64,000 bases of DNA from Anseranas semipalmata (GCA_013399115.1 VXAA01000962.1:62001-126000); one strand, 5' to 3'; counted from the stretch's first letter, positions 1 to 15,395 are shown. Translations and numbers: made by a program. The notes: a model not told the origin generated them from the sequence alone.

Positions 1-2989
1 CAGAGGTTCTTTCTGTATAAATGGGCGAACTTCAAGTCATGACAGAGTGCTCAAAGCATTAAGCACCTCTCAGCAGTGGCCAGAAGAAACACTCGAGATG
101 AGCGATGAGCACTGCGCTTGAAGCTGGAAAGCAGTCAAGATGCAGAAATACAACTGATTATAAAAAGTCATGGAGTATTTCATCAGGAATCCCAATTAGG
201 ACTTGTATCTTACAGACACCATATTATTAATGAGGGCAATCTAATGTTATGTTAAAAACCATACAAAGCTTCACATGAACTTTCACTTCAAAAAGGTTTT
301 GAAAGAGGCTCTAAACTATTGTTTCAAACAATTAGAGTCATACATTCCTCTTGGGATATGTAATTAAAAAAAAAAAAAAAGAAAACAACAACAACGACAA
401 AAAACCCTGAGAGTATTCAGCTCAGTGAAGAAGAGTCGAAAAGAAAGGGACCAGGAGGATAACCCAGCCCATTCAGGGAGCATACACTGTGTACTTAAGC
501 TCTCATGCTGTACCAGTAGTATGTATAAAGCAGCAGAGCGCTAGAAAACCTTGCAAAGGCCAAAGTCTGAAGTGAGGATTGATGGGGCTTAGGGCAGCCG
601 TTGAGGAGATTCATGTTTTTCTCAGAAAAGGCAAAAGGATTGCAAAACCAAAGAGAAAAGCAGAAAACCAGCAGCATATGTTACTGGTTTAGGCGGCAAG
701 TCTTCTCAGGGGTCAGGCTCTGGTGCACTGTGACTGCTGAGAAGGGCCACTGGTAGGCTGATAGTAAAGCTGGTAAAACAATGTTCATGGCATAACTGAT
801 TCAATTAACTTATTAGTAATTTATTTGGCATATTTTTCCCCCCATTTCTCACCCAGAGTACGGCAGTAGATGGGTAATTGGTGAATAAATTGGAATTTGA
901 TAAACACTTCCAAGCATAATTGTTTTTATTATATTCCCAGCTGTACTGGCTAGTGGGGTGCTGGTAGCATGGAGTAGCCAAGAAAATAACCGTGCCAACC
1001 ATACTGTGAGTACTGAGGAGAAACAGGAGCTACGCAAAGACCTGAGTTTGGCCAACACGACCTCATGAACACCAGTCTGCTCAAGCTGCCTCATGATGGG
1101 AGTGTGCTAAAGCCCTGGGCACGTTCCAAAGGCTAGCGGGGCCAGTCCAGTGCTCCTGGCACTGATACGTTTGTGTCCTACGCTTCCACCAGGATGTATG
1201 GCCAGACCAGTATCCTGCACTTGCAGAAACAGATGCTTCATCTCAGATAAGACAAATTCATACTGAAGTGTTTTACTGTATTAAACTGAGAATACCAGAA
1301 TTTTCCATCAGTCCAACAACTAGCAATTCTGATTTTTAAACAACGAGTTACCTGTAAGAAAGCAAACCATGGCAATGGTGCACAATACTAACATTTCTGA
1401 AAGTTGAAAAATGAAACTTTCACTTAAGATGAACATGATTATAGCTGTGATTATAGCTGTGAGTTGATAGGTTTTCTTGTTCTATAACTGTGTAACCTGT
1501 AACAGTCATAATGCAACTCAAAGTACTTTAGATGAGGGATAAATATCACAATTTTGGAGGGCATTTTAGAATTACTCAACACTACCTGGGCTAAATACTT
1601 TCAGTCAACATAGATATGTCTTTCAAAGTTATGAGGGACACTTAGACAGGGAGCTATACCCTTAGATCCTCCTAAAACTGCTTGTGATACTTTGAAAATT
1701 TCAGACTCAACAGGTATTAATAACCTGTACCAGATAATGAATAGGTAGACACATTATTTTGAGGAGAGACATATTCAACTTAAGAGAAATGGATATGAAC
1801 CTGTTTGCAAGCTGTATACTTGATCTAGCAAAAATAAATCAAAATTTTAAATATATTTAATAATAAATAAAGCAAATGTAAGTAAATTAGGAGAGCATGG
1901 GGAGCTCCCAGAACTGGAATAACATATTTTGTTACGCTACTGCTTTTTACCCGTTACAATTAGCATGTGAGAATGTTTCAATAATGAATTTGGTATGAAA
2001 AGAAAGAGTGACAACAGAGGAAAAGAAATGGGATTAAATTATATTGGCAATGCTCCGATCATATAGGTGAGCATAAGTTCTCATACCAAATGTAGGGTGC
2101 ATAAATCTTTCCTTCAGGTTGTGGCCTGGCTTTGTGGGGCTCTTTTAGAGCTCTGATGCTGCAGTAGGCTGTGTGATGACAGCTTCGAGCAGGTGGACTG
2201 ATGGGAGGTTTTGTACACTACAGTGAAGGCTTTTTGTTTTCAAACTGCCATAGTCCCATTGCACTATACTTCTGCGGGTTGACAAATATGAGAACCAGGC
2301 TATCTGTTTTAGGCAAAAGAAGGATAAAGAGTGAACTCTTCATGAAGAGTGTGTACATAGGAAAACAGACAAGATGAAACCATAGCTGCTCTGAAAATGT
2401 CACAATTGTGTGTAAGATTTTTTGCATGTTCTGGTGCCTCACCAAGTAGCCTGCAGGTATCCTAATGCTCTCTCAGAAGCAAGGTGTTGACAAAATCCAT
2501 GGATCCATTCTTCTACTACAGCCCACCTGACCAGCAAGCCGGTGGCTGGGAAAAGGATGCTGTGAAGAGGGACAGTGACTACATAGTCTTCACGCCCAGA
2601 GCAAAAGCAGCAGTAAGGGAACTACAGTGATGTCCCTTCCTTTCACAGGATCCCTCCACCTGGATGTCACCGCTTCTGCAGAGTGCAGTCCAGCAGCTCT
2701 GGCCCCTGACATTTATCAGGATCTTCTGGAAGTGCTTTGAGGTAGCAGTTACTGGAGATAATTACTCTTCCTTACACTGCACATACCTGCTGATGGTACA
2801 TCAAAAATAAACCACAGCAGAGACTTTTGCTATTGTCATTGTTTCTTGTCACCTTTCACACTGGGCACGTGATTTTTGATGAAACTAAAGTATTCAACTC
2901 ACGATTGCACAGAGGAGGCAAACACATTAAGGACTAGTTAGTACTACTGGAGATGTTAAAAAAGGTGCAAGATGATTTGCAAAACATAC
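1..2989 (-). other. CTNND2: CTNND2 intron (3' part outside window)
   Basis: Non-coding, AT-rich sequence between the KYAMRD exon and the next exon, which lies before the window. It contains an A-rich stretch near 366-407. I recognise no transposon, RNA gene or conserved protein segment. The short open frames here show no splice borders or family motifs. Confidence 0.8.
366..407. repeat. Poly(A)/AAC simple sequence
   Basis: A run of about 15 A residues, then GAAAACAACAACAACGACAA and an A run. Confidence 0.85.
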
Positions 2990-3200
2990 TTGTCTCCTTT
3001 ACTCTTAGATATGCCAACCAGTTTCTCAATGCCGCCTGCGTCTCGTAAGGCCTTGGCATTCTCCATGTTTTTAGTGATGACTTCATGCAGAGTGCAGCAA
3101 ATGGCAGTAACGGTGTCATCAGACATGGCCTTGCTTGCTGAGCTGTTGCTGTTGTTAGCGCCTGGCAGTCGGTGGACCAGATCCCTCATGGCATACTTGC
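2990..3200 (-). CDS. CTNND2: CTNND2 internal exon ([13 protein letters not shown]... segment)
   Basis: This 211 bp exon starts with two bases that complete Gly, has 69 whole codons, and ends with AA of a split Lys codon. The acceptor reads TTCAACAAAG and the donor is GTATGT. It encodes [20 protein letters not shown], then [20 protein letters not shown] and [20 protein letters not shown] ahead of ISKSKGD. These are late ARM repeats. The NNSNSS loop is serine- and asparagine-rich and appears to differ by a few residues from the mammalian protein, while the helices do not. The acceptor tract is purine-interrupted and therefore weak. The exon expected next (HSPKVVKAASQ in mammals) was not found in positions 1-2989, so it lies outside the window. 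Confidence 0.96.
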
Positions 3201-5225
3201 CTTTGTTGAAAGAAAATGAAGGGAGAATTCAGAAGATACAGTAAAAAAGGGTGACGGAGAAGTACAGGGAAAACATGCAAGACTGTATTAGCACCATTTT
3301 CATCATTGCATGTAATCTAATTGGCTACTGATACTATTTTGGAGCAAGCCACATTTTTACAATTGCATGTTCAAGCATTTCACACATTAGGGCCTCTGTT
3401 AATATTTCCATATTACATGAGTTGGAGACTTCAGATATGGGCTACATCGTGTCCTTATGAAAATGAAACAGCGATAATAAAGGCTAAAAACATGCATAAA
3501 GACAACCTGAATACCATAACTTACAGAGCTTGTCAAGTCCTCATCTCCCACCACAGAACTCTAACTCGAGTAATTATAAATAAAATGTGCATCAGTTGTT
3601 AAAAACACTACAGTGAATGCAAAGCCAATGAAATTGTTGTTTGAGAAGAAGCCTTCTCTGAAGGACCAGTTTCAATGTATAAGGTTAATTCTATACTATG
3701 CACAGTAATTTAATGATGTTTATTGGTGTTCCTGTGACTTTGCTACTTGGTCAGCACTACATTGCACTGACCACAGTGCAGAGATGACACTGTGGTTTTC
3801 CACACAGCCTTAGTTGTATGCATGGTACTGATCAGAAAGGAAGCCTTTCTGACATATATTCCTGTCTGATATTTAGTAAGGAGCTATTTTATGTAACAGT
3901 ACCTTCCAGAACTTAAAATCTTCTAAAATGAAAGGAACAATGTATTTTTAAGATGGTCATGCTGAACTGAAGACATGAAAAAGAAATACTTCTGATTATT
4001 GCAACTTTTTTCATGTTTAAATGAACAAAGATTGTCCTCTCAAAATTGCACCTGAAAGTCATATAGTGCTTGTGAAATGACAGATGAGCAGCTTCTGAGA
4101 ATTTATAGATATGTATGAACGTAGGGCAGGGTTGGCACCAGCAGCAGAACCTTCCAGCACAGCTATATGAGGTGCCTCACGTAGTTCTAGAGCGTTACTG
4201 TTATGGGAAAATGGCAGCACAGTCTTTAATCGTGTTGAAGACAAGAACAGAGAGGGCGAGAGCCTGATGAAGTTGTTGCTGAGGTCAGTGAAACAACTCT
4301 GAGTCACCTTCAGTGCAGCTGTGCTAGGAATTTGCATACAGCAATCATCATGAGAGTACATCATTCAGGATGAAAAGGACAGGAAAATTGGGAAAAATAA
4401 ATGTAATTAGTAATCTAATCTACATCACGTTTTAGGAACGACATAATCAGGTATGATTATTGTATATAATATGATAATTTAATCAGATTTTTTGGATAAC
4501 TTTAAAAAGTTCTGATAAATCAGTATATATGAGTACTTATTAAAAATCTTAATTCTGAAGTCATAGATTCCGTTGTGTGTGTCCATATTTGAAAGCAGAG
4601 GTATGAAGAAAATCACATCTTTTACCTATCAAATACTATATTATTTTTATTTTTCACAATTTTGCCTGCTGTAATAGAAATATAGCCAGTCATTTGGAAT
4701 AGAATATTCATAGCAGAGAAGAAAACTAAAATCTTTGTACTGTAATATTAAACTTAGAGGCTATCAAGTTGATTCTGTGGTAATGTGAGATCTTAGAAAC
4801 TATTCACTTTATATCATGCAAAAGCATTACTGATTATAAAATCATAACATTACCAACAAAATGTATGCAGTAGGATTTGAATCTTAGCGGTGTGCTGCAA
4901 TTCAGATACAAATCCTGTCCTCAAATATTTTTATTTCTTTGCACTTAGTATTTAATTTGCATTATTAGTTTTTCAGGAATACTATGTTAATATCAAATGT
5001 AGTATGGGTGTTAACACCACTTTCTCTTTCAGGAATGGTTTGCTTGAGCAAACTTAAATTATTTTTTTGCCCTACAAATATATGAAACACTGTTCAAGAA
5101 CAGCCTGTAATGCGATTTACATCTGCATCTATCCATTGTATGTAGCAAGAACACATTAATAGTTGCTTATCACTTATGGTGATTACTTCAGTCTGCAGCA
5201 TATACTAAATCAAGCTTGTGTATCA

Positions 5226-5256
5226 AAACAAACAAAGAAACAAACAAACAAAAACT
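5226..5256. repeat. CAAA simple repeat
   Basis: About six imperfect CAAA/CAAAG units. Confidence 0.8.
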
Positions 5257-8200
5257 ACAGAAAATAAACCAAACCCATGAGTTAGTGTAGCTGTTACTCT
5301 TTTAAATGCAATGTCCTCCACTGGCCAGGGGTAAGCACAAGTACATCAGTACATCAGTCAGATCAGCAAGACCCTCTGTTTTACTCTGTACACATTCCCA
5401 GAACAGACCAATCTTCCTTTCTCCTCTAGCACCCCACTTAATGTAAAGTGCAAGAGCACTGCACAGTCTCAGTCCTCTGGTGGAACTGCATGATAATCCC
5501 ATTAGCAGCCAACGACTATGTCCCTTAGCACTGGATATAAGAAAATCTGGATGGTTGCTGCAAGCAAATTTCTTCCTGGAGCTGGCCTTGTATTCCAGGC
5601 AGCAACATTCATACTAGTACACATGCCTAGACACACAAGCTTCTTCTTACAATAAATAAAGGCTTTGGAGCTGTCAGGAAAAGCTCAGCAGGAAAACTAA
5701 AATAAATGCAATCAAAAATGGTATAAGCATTCTGGGCGTGTTAATGCTCAACAGCTCTAATAGTTCTGCCATGTGCACACTTAACTTAGGCCTGAGAAGA
5801 TCAAATCAGTATTAGCTACATCAAATCGGTAGACCAGGCTTTCTACAGTTAATGTGTAACAGCGGGACAGTACAGCATCCCTTATTCTGAGAGGCTGTTG
5901 TGTTTCCACCTCCAACAGAGCTGCTCACACGTCCAGGTAAAGCAGCAGACTGTATAAACTGGAATCACTGCTCAAATGGTCCTTCCATATGCCCTCCAGA
6001 AAATGGTGGCAAAACAGCTAGAAGATGAGGGAAGTGGTTGTGCTGTAAGGTCAATCTAAGACGCTGTTTACCTGGTCTTAAAATCTATTAACACGTGTAA
6101 CTTGTTAACATATTTTCTGTGAATTTAGTATTTTGAACACTATCTTATCTGTTTGAAAATGTGTGGGATGAAAAAAATGCCTTAGCTATAAAAATGTGTA
6201 ATTAATTTAATTTAATTCAAAACCTCTGAACTTATCTTGAAAAAGCAGTACCTTTGCTTTAATAGGGTTATGTCATATAAAGTAAAAGTTAAGGACTTTA
6301 CTATATACAGTAGAAAACATTTCACAGTAACTTGTGGCACTCCGAGTGTTTTTAAAAACTATAGATCTAGTTAATTAATAAATTACTGTATTACATTCAC
6401 AATTTTTTTTTATCAGTTACCTTCTCATTTCAGTTATGTTCCTGCTGCTTTACAAGAGACATGTAGCAGAGAAGAGTCATGGTTTTTAGTATTACCTATG
6501 CTAGAAAGAAACCCTATGCTAGTTTAGAGTGGTGCAAATGTTGAGCAAAACCAGTGAAAGCAAAGCTACAGCTGTATCAGCCCAACACAGCTGACAACAA
6601 CTGTAAACCTTGACTTTTGCATGTTACGTTGGCAGAATGTTTGCATTTGGAATTCTTTTTTTGACACTAAGAACCTTTTCTGAAACCTGACTTAAATGTG
6701 TAACGGGCACTAGCCTTGTAATGTTGGCAAAGTTTTGTCTAGCTCTACCAGTAGGAGGGCTGAGGAATTCAACTTGCACCTCAAGAAGCCTCCCTGAGCT
6801 GAAGGAGTGAGAACTCAAGAGGGTCCTGGGAAGAGAGGAAGATGTGTGTGAGAATGGTATTAAAAATAAATGGCATTGTTAATTTTTTGCCAGGGTTCAT
6901 ACAGAACAGCTTTGATCTACAAATAAATTGATATTTTGAGAAACATTACACATCGCAAGACCCAAAACTGATTCAATACTTTTAAAGAGGATTTACATAA
7001 TATGATTAAACATAACCACCAGCTTGACAAGGGAAAAAGAAATCATACTTATTTGTTCCATTTTACTAGTAAAGGAAAAAAAAAAGAAAATATTAAATAG
7101 ATATAATTTGGGGGCACTGCCACAGGAAAGGGATTGCCTCATAGGTGTTTGGGACAACATTTATCTGACCCTATAAACTTTCAAGTTATTTTTCTAAGAT
7201 AAGACTTCCATCACTGTTTTATATGGAGAGCAGGATTCTTCCTGGAGCATACACTGTGATATAAGATGATAAAGTTTGCTTACTAAACACATCAGCAATG
7301 CAAATTTAACATCTTTTATTTGCATGATAAGGTCTCATTAGCACCTTAGTACATATCTCTGTTTCTTAATTCAGGAAATTTTCCCTTCATAGGGTCAAAC
7401 TGATAGCTGTCCTAAGAAAGATTTCACCTTCAGAGCAAATCAGTAGAGCTAACTATTCTTCTGGTAGATTTAACAAGAGCAAAATTATCACAGAAAAGGT
7501 TCCACTTCTGGAATTATTTCCCTACTGCTGCCTTGAGACAAATTCACTGCTGATGTAACCCCACTGACTTCATTTCCATTTTCACTCATCTCTGAAAAAT
7601 GACTTTGACACATTGGCATATTTCTTATATAGTTGTGGCATGGTTCCTGGTTTGAGAGAACAAGACTAGGAAAATTAATATATTGAAAACACAAGAAACC
7701 TCAAACAGATATTAATTCAAACTAAGAACCCTGTCCTAGAGGTAGAGCCTGCTCTAATATAAGTAATACATCATGATTTTTTCCCCCTCAAAGTTACCCA
7801 TGAATTCACACCTTGAAGCTAGATAATAAAAACCAGCAAAATGCCACCATATTTTATTGCAATGCTACACATACCATTTGTATCGGTATGCTACAATATA
7901 TGAACATTTTGTTCTCTTGGTTCTAACATGCATGCACTATTTAAATTTCCAGACATACATGCTTTTGTGCATTTTCATCATCGATGTCCATTTTTAATAT
8001 CATTCAGCCTCAGTATTTCAGAGCCTTTTTGGAAAGATTATTGGGAGAGCTTTTATTATTACTTTCAGTCAGTATTTAATAAATGTGCCCAAACTATCTA
8101 TTTAATTATTATGGAACAAATTTTGATCATGAGTCCATGTATTCAACTGACAGTCTAATAAATTAGAGCGTATCCATCACATGATAGCAGTGGCAGAAAT

Positions 8201-11200
8201 ACCACTACTGTATTTGATAAATAGTTCATTGGTGTACCATGCTTTCTCTTGTCAGATGCTGTTGTTTCAAGGTGTAACCGCTAGTCACTACCAGCATTAG
8301 GGTAGCACTTAAACGTGCCTAGGGTTCAGGTGTCACGGTTCCAGAGGAACCCTGTCCCTGTCCTGAACACTGGAAATCTGGAATATAGTGAGGTGCAAGA
8401 GGGAGGTGTCACAAACCAAGCAGGCACGAAGAGCCCACAAAGAAATGATTATGCTCAGTACAATATGTAGCAAACTCTGGACTCAGACTGCCTAGACAGT
8501 AAAAGGGATTTTGTAGGCAGCAGAGCAGCAGTGAATCATATGTGATTTAAGAGGGCACAGGTTTGTCAGTTTCCATAGGCAGATTTTCTCATGCCAGTGA
8601 AACATTCAGGGGAAAAACTACCAAGACTTCTAAAGGCAAACTAAGTTAAGAGATAAGAAATGCTGGCAGAGTGGGCCTTAGGGCCAAACACAAGTAGTTT
8701 TTTGTGGGACAGAAGAGGAAGCAAATCCCAGAAGATGAAGGGTAATGGCAGAGCTGTTGGGCCAGCAGCAAAGGTAGCAGACTGAAGGAGACAAAAGTTA
8801 CATTTTTGAAAGCATGAAAGACTGCAGTACTAAGGCTGAGAGGGACTTGTCCACACAAGTAGATGGTTGCTCCTCAGACTGGGGAGCATTAGGAAAGGTG
8901 TGGGCGAATCAAGAGCAAGAAACAATCCACCTGACATGGCAATCATGGTTTATAAAGGAGGACCTCTGTTTCAGAAGACAGAGAGCAGTGCAAACTGAAA
9001 TAAGGTGACCAGTGATTCAATGATGTGACTGACCGCAGCAGCTTGGCTTTCTGCAGCAACCATTGAGCCAGTGCCCTTGCTATCCACCCCTCTCCATAGT
9101 ATCTAGTCTCTAGCATCACTGACTACAGCATACATCGCATGTGAGGGAACTACACATCAGAACAATTTGTATATAGCAACACTTCCTTCCCTTTGTCTGG
9201 TGACTTCTGGTTTAGCATGACTAAGCTGTTGACAGAGCAGATTTATGCAACTCAAAGGCAGTATCTATCCACGAACCCACATGGCCTGACCAGTACTAGC
9301 TAATGGTCTGTGATGTTGCTCATCACAATAGATCAATTTCTTGTTCCTACGACCACTGTGCATGAAGTAGTATTGGATGAGGGAAGTGGAAAAAGTCCTG
9401 AGCAGTGGCACTGAAAAGCATGAACCCAAAAATCATGGTCCCCTTCAGAGCAAATGCATATTAAGGCATTTAACTACTTAAAGCTAGTTGACTATAGTGG
9501 TGCAATTATCCCTATAAAAAAAATCTCCGTTCCTTCATTTCTAAGGGAATAAGTGATGACTTAACTGCTATAGGATCAGGTACTTGACTGGTTTGAGTGA
9601 GCACCCCAAAACACATGAGCCAGAGCCACTGCTTTAGCTGCTTCACATTAAGCTTGGCCTGCCAATTAAGTTGGGATAATGGGTGCTTTGAGCTAGAGAA
9701 CAATGCTAATTTTCACCTCTTTGCATGTTTATCTGAACTTATTTTAAAACTGTGGAAATAAATTATTTTTTTGAGAAGACAGAAAGAATAAAAAACGCTA
9801 CACACACACACGCTCCTGTGCCACCAAGAACCCAGGTGCACTTTGCTCATGACTGCTGAGACAGAACAAAAGATCAGGTAGAGGTCTCAGATTCTCTCTT
9901 CCCCTCAGAAGCATGATATGCACTTTTCATTTTTCCACCACTTCTGATGACAGGCAGCAAGATTTCAAGATATAAGACTGGTATTCAGTATGGCCCACAA
10001 CAAAGAGGAACAATACCCTCCCTGACGCATTGTATGCGATGTACCATTCATTGGTTTTCTTTTTTTAGTATCTTTTCATCAAGAATAAATTCAGCCATAG
10101 GTAGTATAGCATATAAAGCCCTACAGGGAGTAGGAACATTAATCTTTGACAGTTTCAGGCAAGAAACCCTCAAACTGTCATAGAGCGATGAAAGTATGCG
10201 AGCCACCAATATCTGTGTTGGCAATGTCAATAGAGATTTGCTTGTAAAAGAATCAAATATCTAACAGAGTAACCAATATAGAAACTTTTATCCTTTTAAA
10301 AAGATTAGAGATGCTGGTTCTATCTTTTTCAAGAGAAAGATATGGCATGAGGAGAACTAGGAATGACAAAGAGCACAGCCATAAGAAGGATGGAAGAGCA
10401 ATTAGTATAGAAGCTAGTAGCATTGGACAAAGACAAAATAGAAGCATTGTGGTAATTTCACCCTGAACATGCCATGGGAAATCACAACGGGGTGCAATGC
10501 AATCACAGCTTTTCAGCAAATTGCTTTCTTAGATCCATGATCCTTGATAGATTTTCTTTCATGTAGCAGCATTTTAACCCAGCACCTTTCTCCTTCAGCT
10601 TCCCTGCTTCCAGAAACCTAACTTTTCCATTTCATGTATTTCTTGCCTCCCTCTGGCTGATCATTTTTCTTGCTTTCAACTCAACTTTTCAGGGCTGCCT
10701 CTTCTCCCTTCTATTACATGACTGATATTTTTCTTACTCAAACTGCACTCCTCAGCCCTTTGGTTCTTAACCACTATGCTTTCCTGTTCCTTTGCTGTCT
10801 CTTGCATAGCTGATATATAAGTGTATATCTCCGCATCCACCCTGTCTGCCAGGCTTTTCCGTTCTCTCCTCATATTGGTTTAAACCACCTCCGGGTCGAT
10901 GCTGAGCTAGATCCTGTTTTTTAATGTCCCTGCATGCCCAATACCCTCCCCAGGCTCCTCTTTGATGTTCTGAACTAAAAAAAAAGACAGCTAAGCAGTC
11001 TGTCTCCCCTCTCCCTCATGCTAGAGAGGTCACCCTGTCAGCAAACAAACCATCATAGTCAGGCAGCCCAACTCAAGGTGCATTCTCTGACTTGCACCCT
11101 GGTTTTGGAAGACGAATTTGGGAAGATTTGTAAGGTAATTTGTTGACTGTCTCATCCATACTGAGACTATAAAAATGAGTCAGTTCAAGTCTAGTTTGAC

Positions 11201-11908
11201 CTGCTTAATTACATGTTGACCTGTTATGTCAAACAACTACTGGGTCTACAGAAAGAGAAAAATCTCCACCAAGAAACTTCTATTTGTTACTTTCAGCAGC
11301 AAATGAAGCAGCATTTTTTAAGGCAAACTGTCACAAACCCACAGGTATTGCTGGTTTTTGTGGTTTCCCCTCCCCCCATCAGAAAAAAAAGGATTTGCAT
11401 GGTAGCTTTGGCCACCTCCCTTACAGTCTTAGCTTTACAGGTTGACTGGGAACAGAAATGACAGACACGGACTTCATTGTCCTTGGATCCAAGGAGTTTC
11501 ATTGCTTGGGTACGCTGGAGTTTTATATATGGAATGAATGGAGTCCACGTGGACAATCACTCAAGTAATTTGTTTTAATTCATTTTGTTTATATTTCTTG
11601 TCATGCATGAAAACTGGAAAAGGCAAGGAAAGGAGCTGCTTGCTAACCTTTTGACCCAAGTAGTGCAAATACAAATAATTAATCAGCTCCTTTAGACACC
11701 AACAGATTTATTTCTCTTGTTTAGACTGCACTGTCATCTTTCTTTTCATCTTTCTACTAGCCCAAGTTAAAAAAGATTCTGCAGAGGGAAGTGATTCCTC
11801 ACTTAATTGGTGCAGGCTAAGTTTTCTGATTACTTGAGCTGGTTTTAGCCCCTTGCTATCCTCTTCCCCGCTCCCTGCTGAGAATACAGCTTTTGAAAGG
11901 CTGAATTT

Positions 11909-11928
11909 GAAAAAAAAAAAAAAAAAAT
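11909..11928. repeat. Poly(A) tract
   Basis: About 18 consecutive A residues, not preceded by a recognisable retrotransposon body. Confidence 0.85.
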
Positions 11929-14900
11929 TGGTTGTTTAATTAATGTTATGATTAATCAGTATTTCTAAAGGCCTTTGAAGAGGAAAAGTGCCATGTGAGT
12001 GTTGAGTGGAATTTCAGTTTTATCTGTATTATTTTCTGAGATAGGATAATACTTTGTTAATAGTCTGTTTCAGGGGACTTTAAATTAGGCCATAATGAAG
12101 AAATAAGAATGTAATCTATTTTTGGAAAAATAAGTTTAGGCTTCAAGATCTATGCCCCGATCCAACACCCATTGAAATTAATGAGCCTGTCTACCAATGT
12201 CAGAAGTTATTTAATTGGATTCATAAAGAAGCAGCTTTTCTTTTCTACTTTCGTTTTCACTTTGCGTCCAAACCACACAAAGATTCTGACAGGAGACTGA
12301 TGTAACCAGGGTGAATTCCACTTAGACGTTGTTCTGCTTTACCTGTCCATGCAGCAACAGCTAGTCATTTGCTACTATTTTTCTTCTTCACTTGTTCTAG
12401 AATATTACCTGGAACTCATGAACAAACCTGTCCCTATCATATGGTCTGAAAAGACTGATCATTTTTGCATGCCTTTATATGCAGTTACTACTATATCATG
12501 GTGACATGTACAAAAATTCTTCTGCTATTCAGAGATGTATATTAAAACATTAAGAGAAATAAAAAACAAAATGAAACCTCATGATACATTCTGGTATTAA
12601 AAATTAAATAAAATGCATAGATGGAAATGTGTTAGCTCAATAAATATATATCTTTGTAAAATGACAGTGTCTTTTGAAAACAATTTTTCTAACAAATATC
12701 AAAACCACTCCAGGTCATATTGCAATGTCTATATATTCCTTAATTACTGTAACGTTCAAACATTTCTTAAATAATCACAGTCAAAATTCTACATGGATCA
12801 GTTAAGATAATTAATCTGTGTATGGTGGCAAAATAACAATACCAAGAATACATATCAATATTTCATATTAGTTTAGTGTGCACAATATAATAATATCATT
12901 TTTATTTAATGAGAAAATCCTGGTTAACATTACCTTCACAGATGTCAATGTTTGAGAGAAGGACAGAAAGGAAAAGAAAAAGAACACATAAAAGAGGAGA
13001 AGTCCTCACTGTTTAAAAAATACTTTAAAAAAGCTTCAAACACAATATATCCATGAAAGGGTAAGAGTATAATACAGTATTTGCTTTTGTTCTGCAATTT
13101 TGAAATTGTTAGCAAAGACTTCATGAAGCCACAGTGTTTGTTTGTTGAACTGCTTATTATCAATGTAACTAAAACAGACCATAGAAAGGTCTGCCATAGT
13201 AATAAAGTTACAGATACATTTATTAGAAATGGGGTCTCTTTGGTCATGCAGAAAGTGGACAGGTATTCACTTTTGCTAGGTATTTTGTAGAGGTCAACTC
13301 AATTTGCAGATAATATTAATGATCTGACTCAGCGTAATCCCTGTCCTTGACAGGCTGCTTTGTGTTCTTTGCAACTCAGTGATTAGAAAAGAGTAAATTA
13401 CATTGTAGTTTTATACATTAATTCACTTGAAACTACTACAATTTAAGGACTGAATACAGCAGATATGCAAGAAAGAATGCTGCAGAATTAAAATAAACTT
13501 TGTGTTCTCACAGTAAGGGCAAAAATGCATCTAATAACCTTGCTTATCTAATGCATATTATATTATTTTTTGTTTGGACCATGACCAGTTACTACATTTC
13601 TCATGGGAAAAAAAAAAAAAGAAAAAAAGAAAGCATCCTCAGGTCCTCCTAGTTGTACAGGTCATTATTAGCTGTGTTTAAAGAAATTGTGACAAATGAA
13701 TCCCAGGTCAGACTCCTCCATTGGAGTACAGCTCTACCAGACTGCAGTGCTGCTTGTGCTTCCTCAGGAGGTGGGAGCCAAAGGGGTGACAATCTTACTT
13801 GTTTATGGGTTGTGCTACTGCTGTTCCTTTCAAGATAACAGCTTCAGATGGCACCTCCAGGTGAGTTGGTGATCAAGTCTTTTCTCTTCTGGCCCCCAAA
13901 GAAACCTTCCTTCCAGTCATCCAGTTGAGTCTGCTCAATGTCATTAAGTTATTGCTCTTTTAACCTGAGTCACAGATGCTTACCTTTATTTGAGTAACAT
14001 ATGGAAGGAGGGTTCTCAGGACTCTGCCCTCACTGAATTCCCTTCTCTCACCTCCATGAGGATGCAACTGCCCACAGGGCAAGAGCCAGAGAGGCCATAC
14101 CTTAGATCTGTGCATTCTTGGAGATCAAATTGGATGGAGATATGCTTAAGGCGAAGCCCACGACCACTTACATCTTCCAAGTTAATCTCTCCCAGACCTC
14201 TGCAACCTTGTCTGATCTCTGCTACTTCCAAAGAGAGGGGGGCAATTTGGCAAATCTTCCAAAAGTAGTTGTCTCCTTTCTCCAGACTTGGGGAAAAGAA
14301 GAATCTGCCAGAGACCACCCGGATCCCTAGCTCCATGTGCCTTATCCAAAATGATCAGACTAGGGGGGGAGTCAGAATGAAAGTTTTACGTGTACTCAGC
14401 AGCCTTTCCACGTCAGTGACACATGGCTGAATATAAACTACACTCTGCATTGCAGAGGAAGGATGGGAGTTCAGGTTTGGGGAGCTAGAAAAGACTAAAA
14501 AATAACAACAAATAGAAAAACACAGCAGAAAAATAAATGTTTTCAGACAAACAGAACAGGCAAGAGGTCAGATACAATGCAGACCTCCTAACCATTGGAG
14601 ATTCAGAGGGCAACATTCCCAAAGGTAAACTATTTCTTCATAGACTGCTCCACTGCAAATGATGAATTAAAAGTGCAAAATATAATGTTCCCTCTGTGAG
14701 AGCAACCCTCTAGCAGTGTCACCTTCAAAAATTTTGCACACAAATATATGACTTTGCATATACTCATGCTAATCATATGCATTTTCTTCTAATTAAAATT
14801 AGCACTCTGATTATTTGCTAGAATAATCCTGAGTTATGAAAACCAAATAATGTATAAAACATATTGCTTTAAGAGCACACCAAGTAGCACACAATTTAAG

Positions 14901-15395
14901 AGATCCTGTAACTTTTCTCCTAAGAGGAGTAAGTCATGAGGCAATTTATTTTTCTCATGTTGCATATTAGTTACATCAAACAGTGAATGAACTCTGAATG
15001 ATGCCACTACACATTATTTTGGTACACTAAGCTGAATTATTGCCTTATGCTGCAAAATCTGAGAATTTGGACTAGGAGCTTTTTTTCTCTTTCTCCGGAT
15101 TGCTGAAGATTTCTAAAGATTTTGAGAAGAAAAGGAAATTCAGAGCCTGTATCTCAAATAAATTGCAATGACAGCCATAAACTATCAGGGTCACTCACCA
15201 ATTAATTAAATGACTAAGTTCCTTATGTTAGAAAGACTAGCCCAACTCTATTCCTGTTCCCCAAAGGGCTAAGTCTATAAAACTGAGGTGCAACCATGCA
15301 TGAATTAGGCGCATAACTTAGTCACACTTGGCTGTGAACATTGATACTTCTGGCAGAAAAATGAAACAAAACAATGCAAATCATTTCTATACAAA

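Noticed and set aside
14016..14336. 106-codon minus-strand open frame in a locally GC-richer block
   Set aside because: No clear acceptor and donor pair and no recognisable family; the plus strand is equally open.
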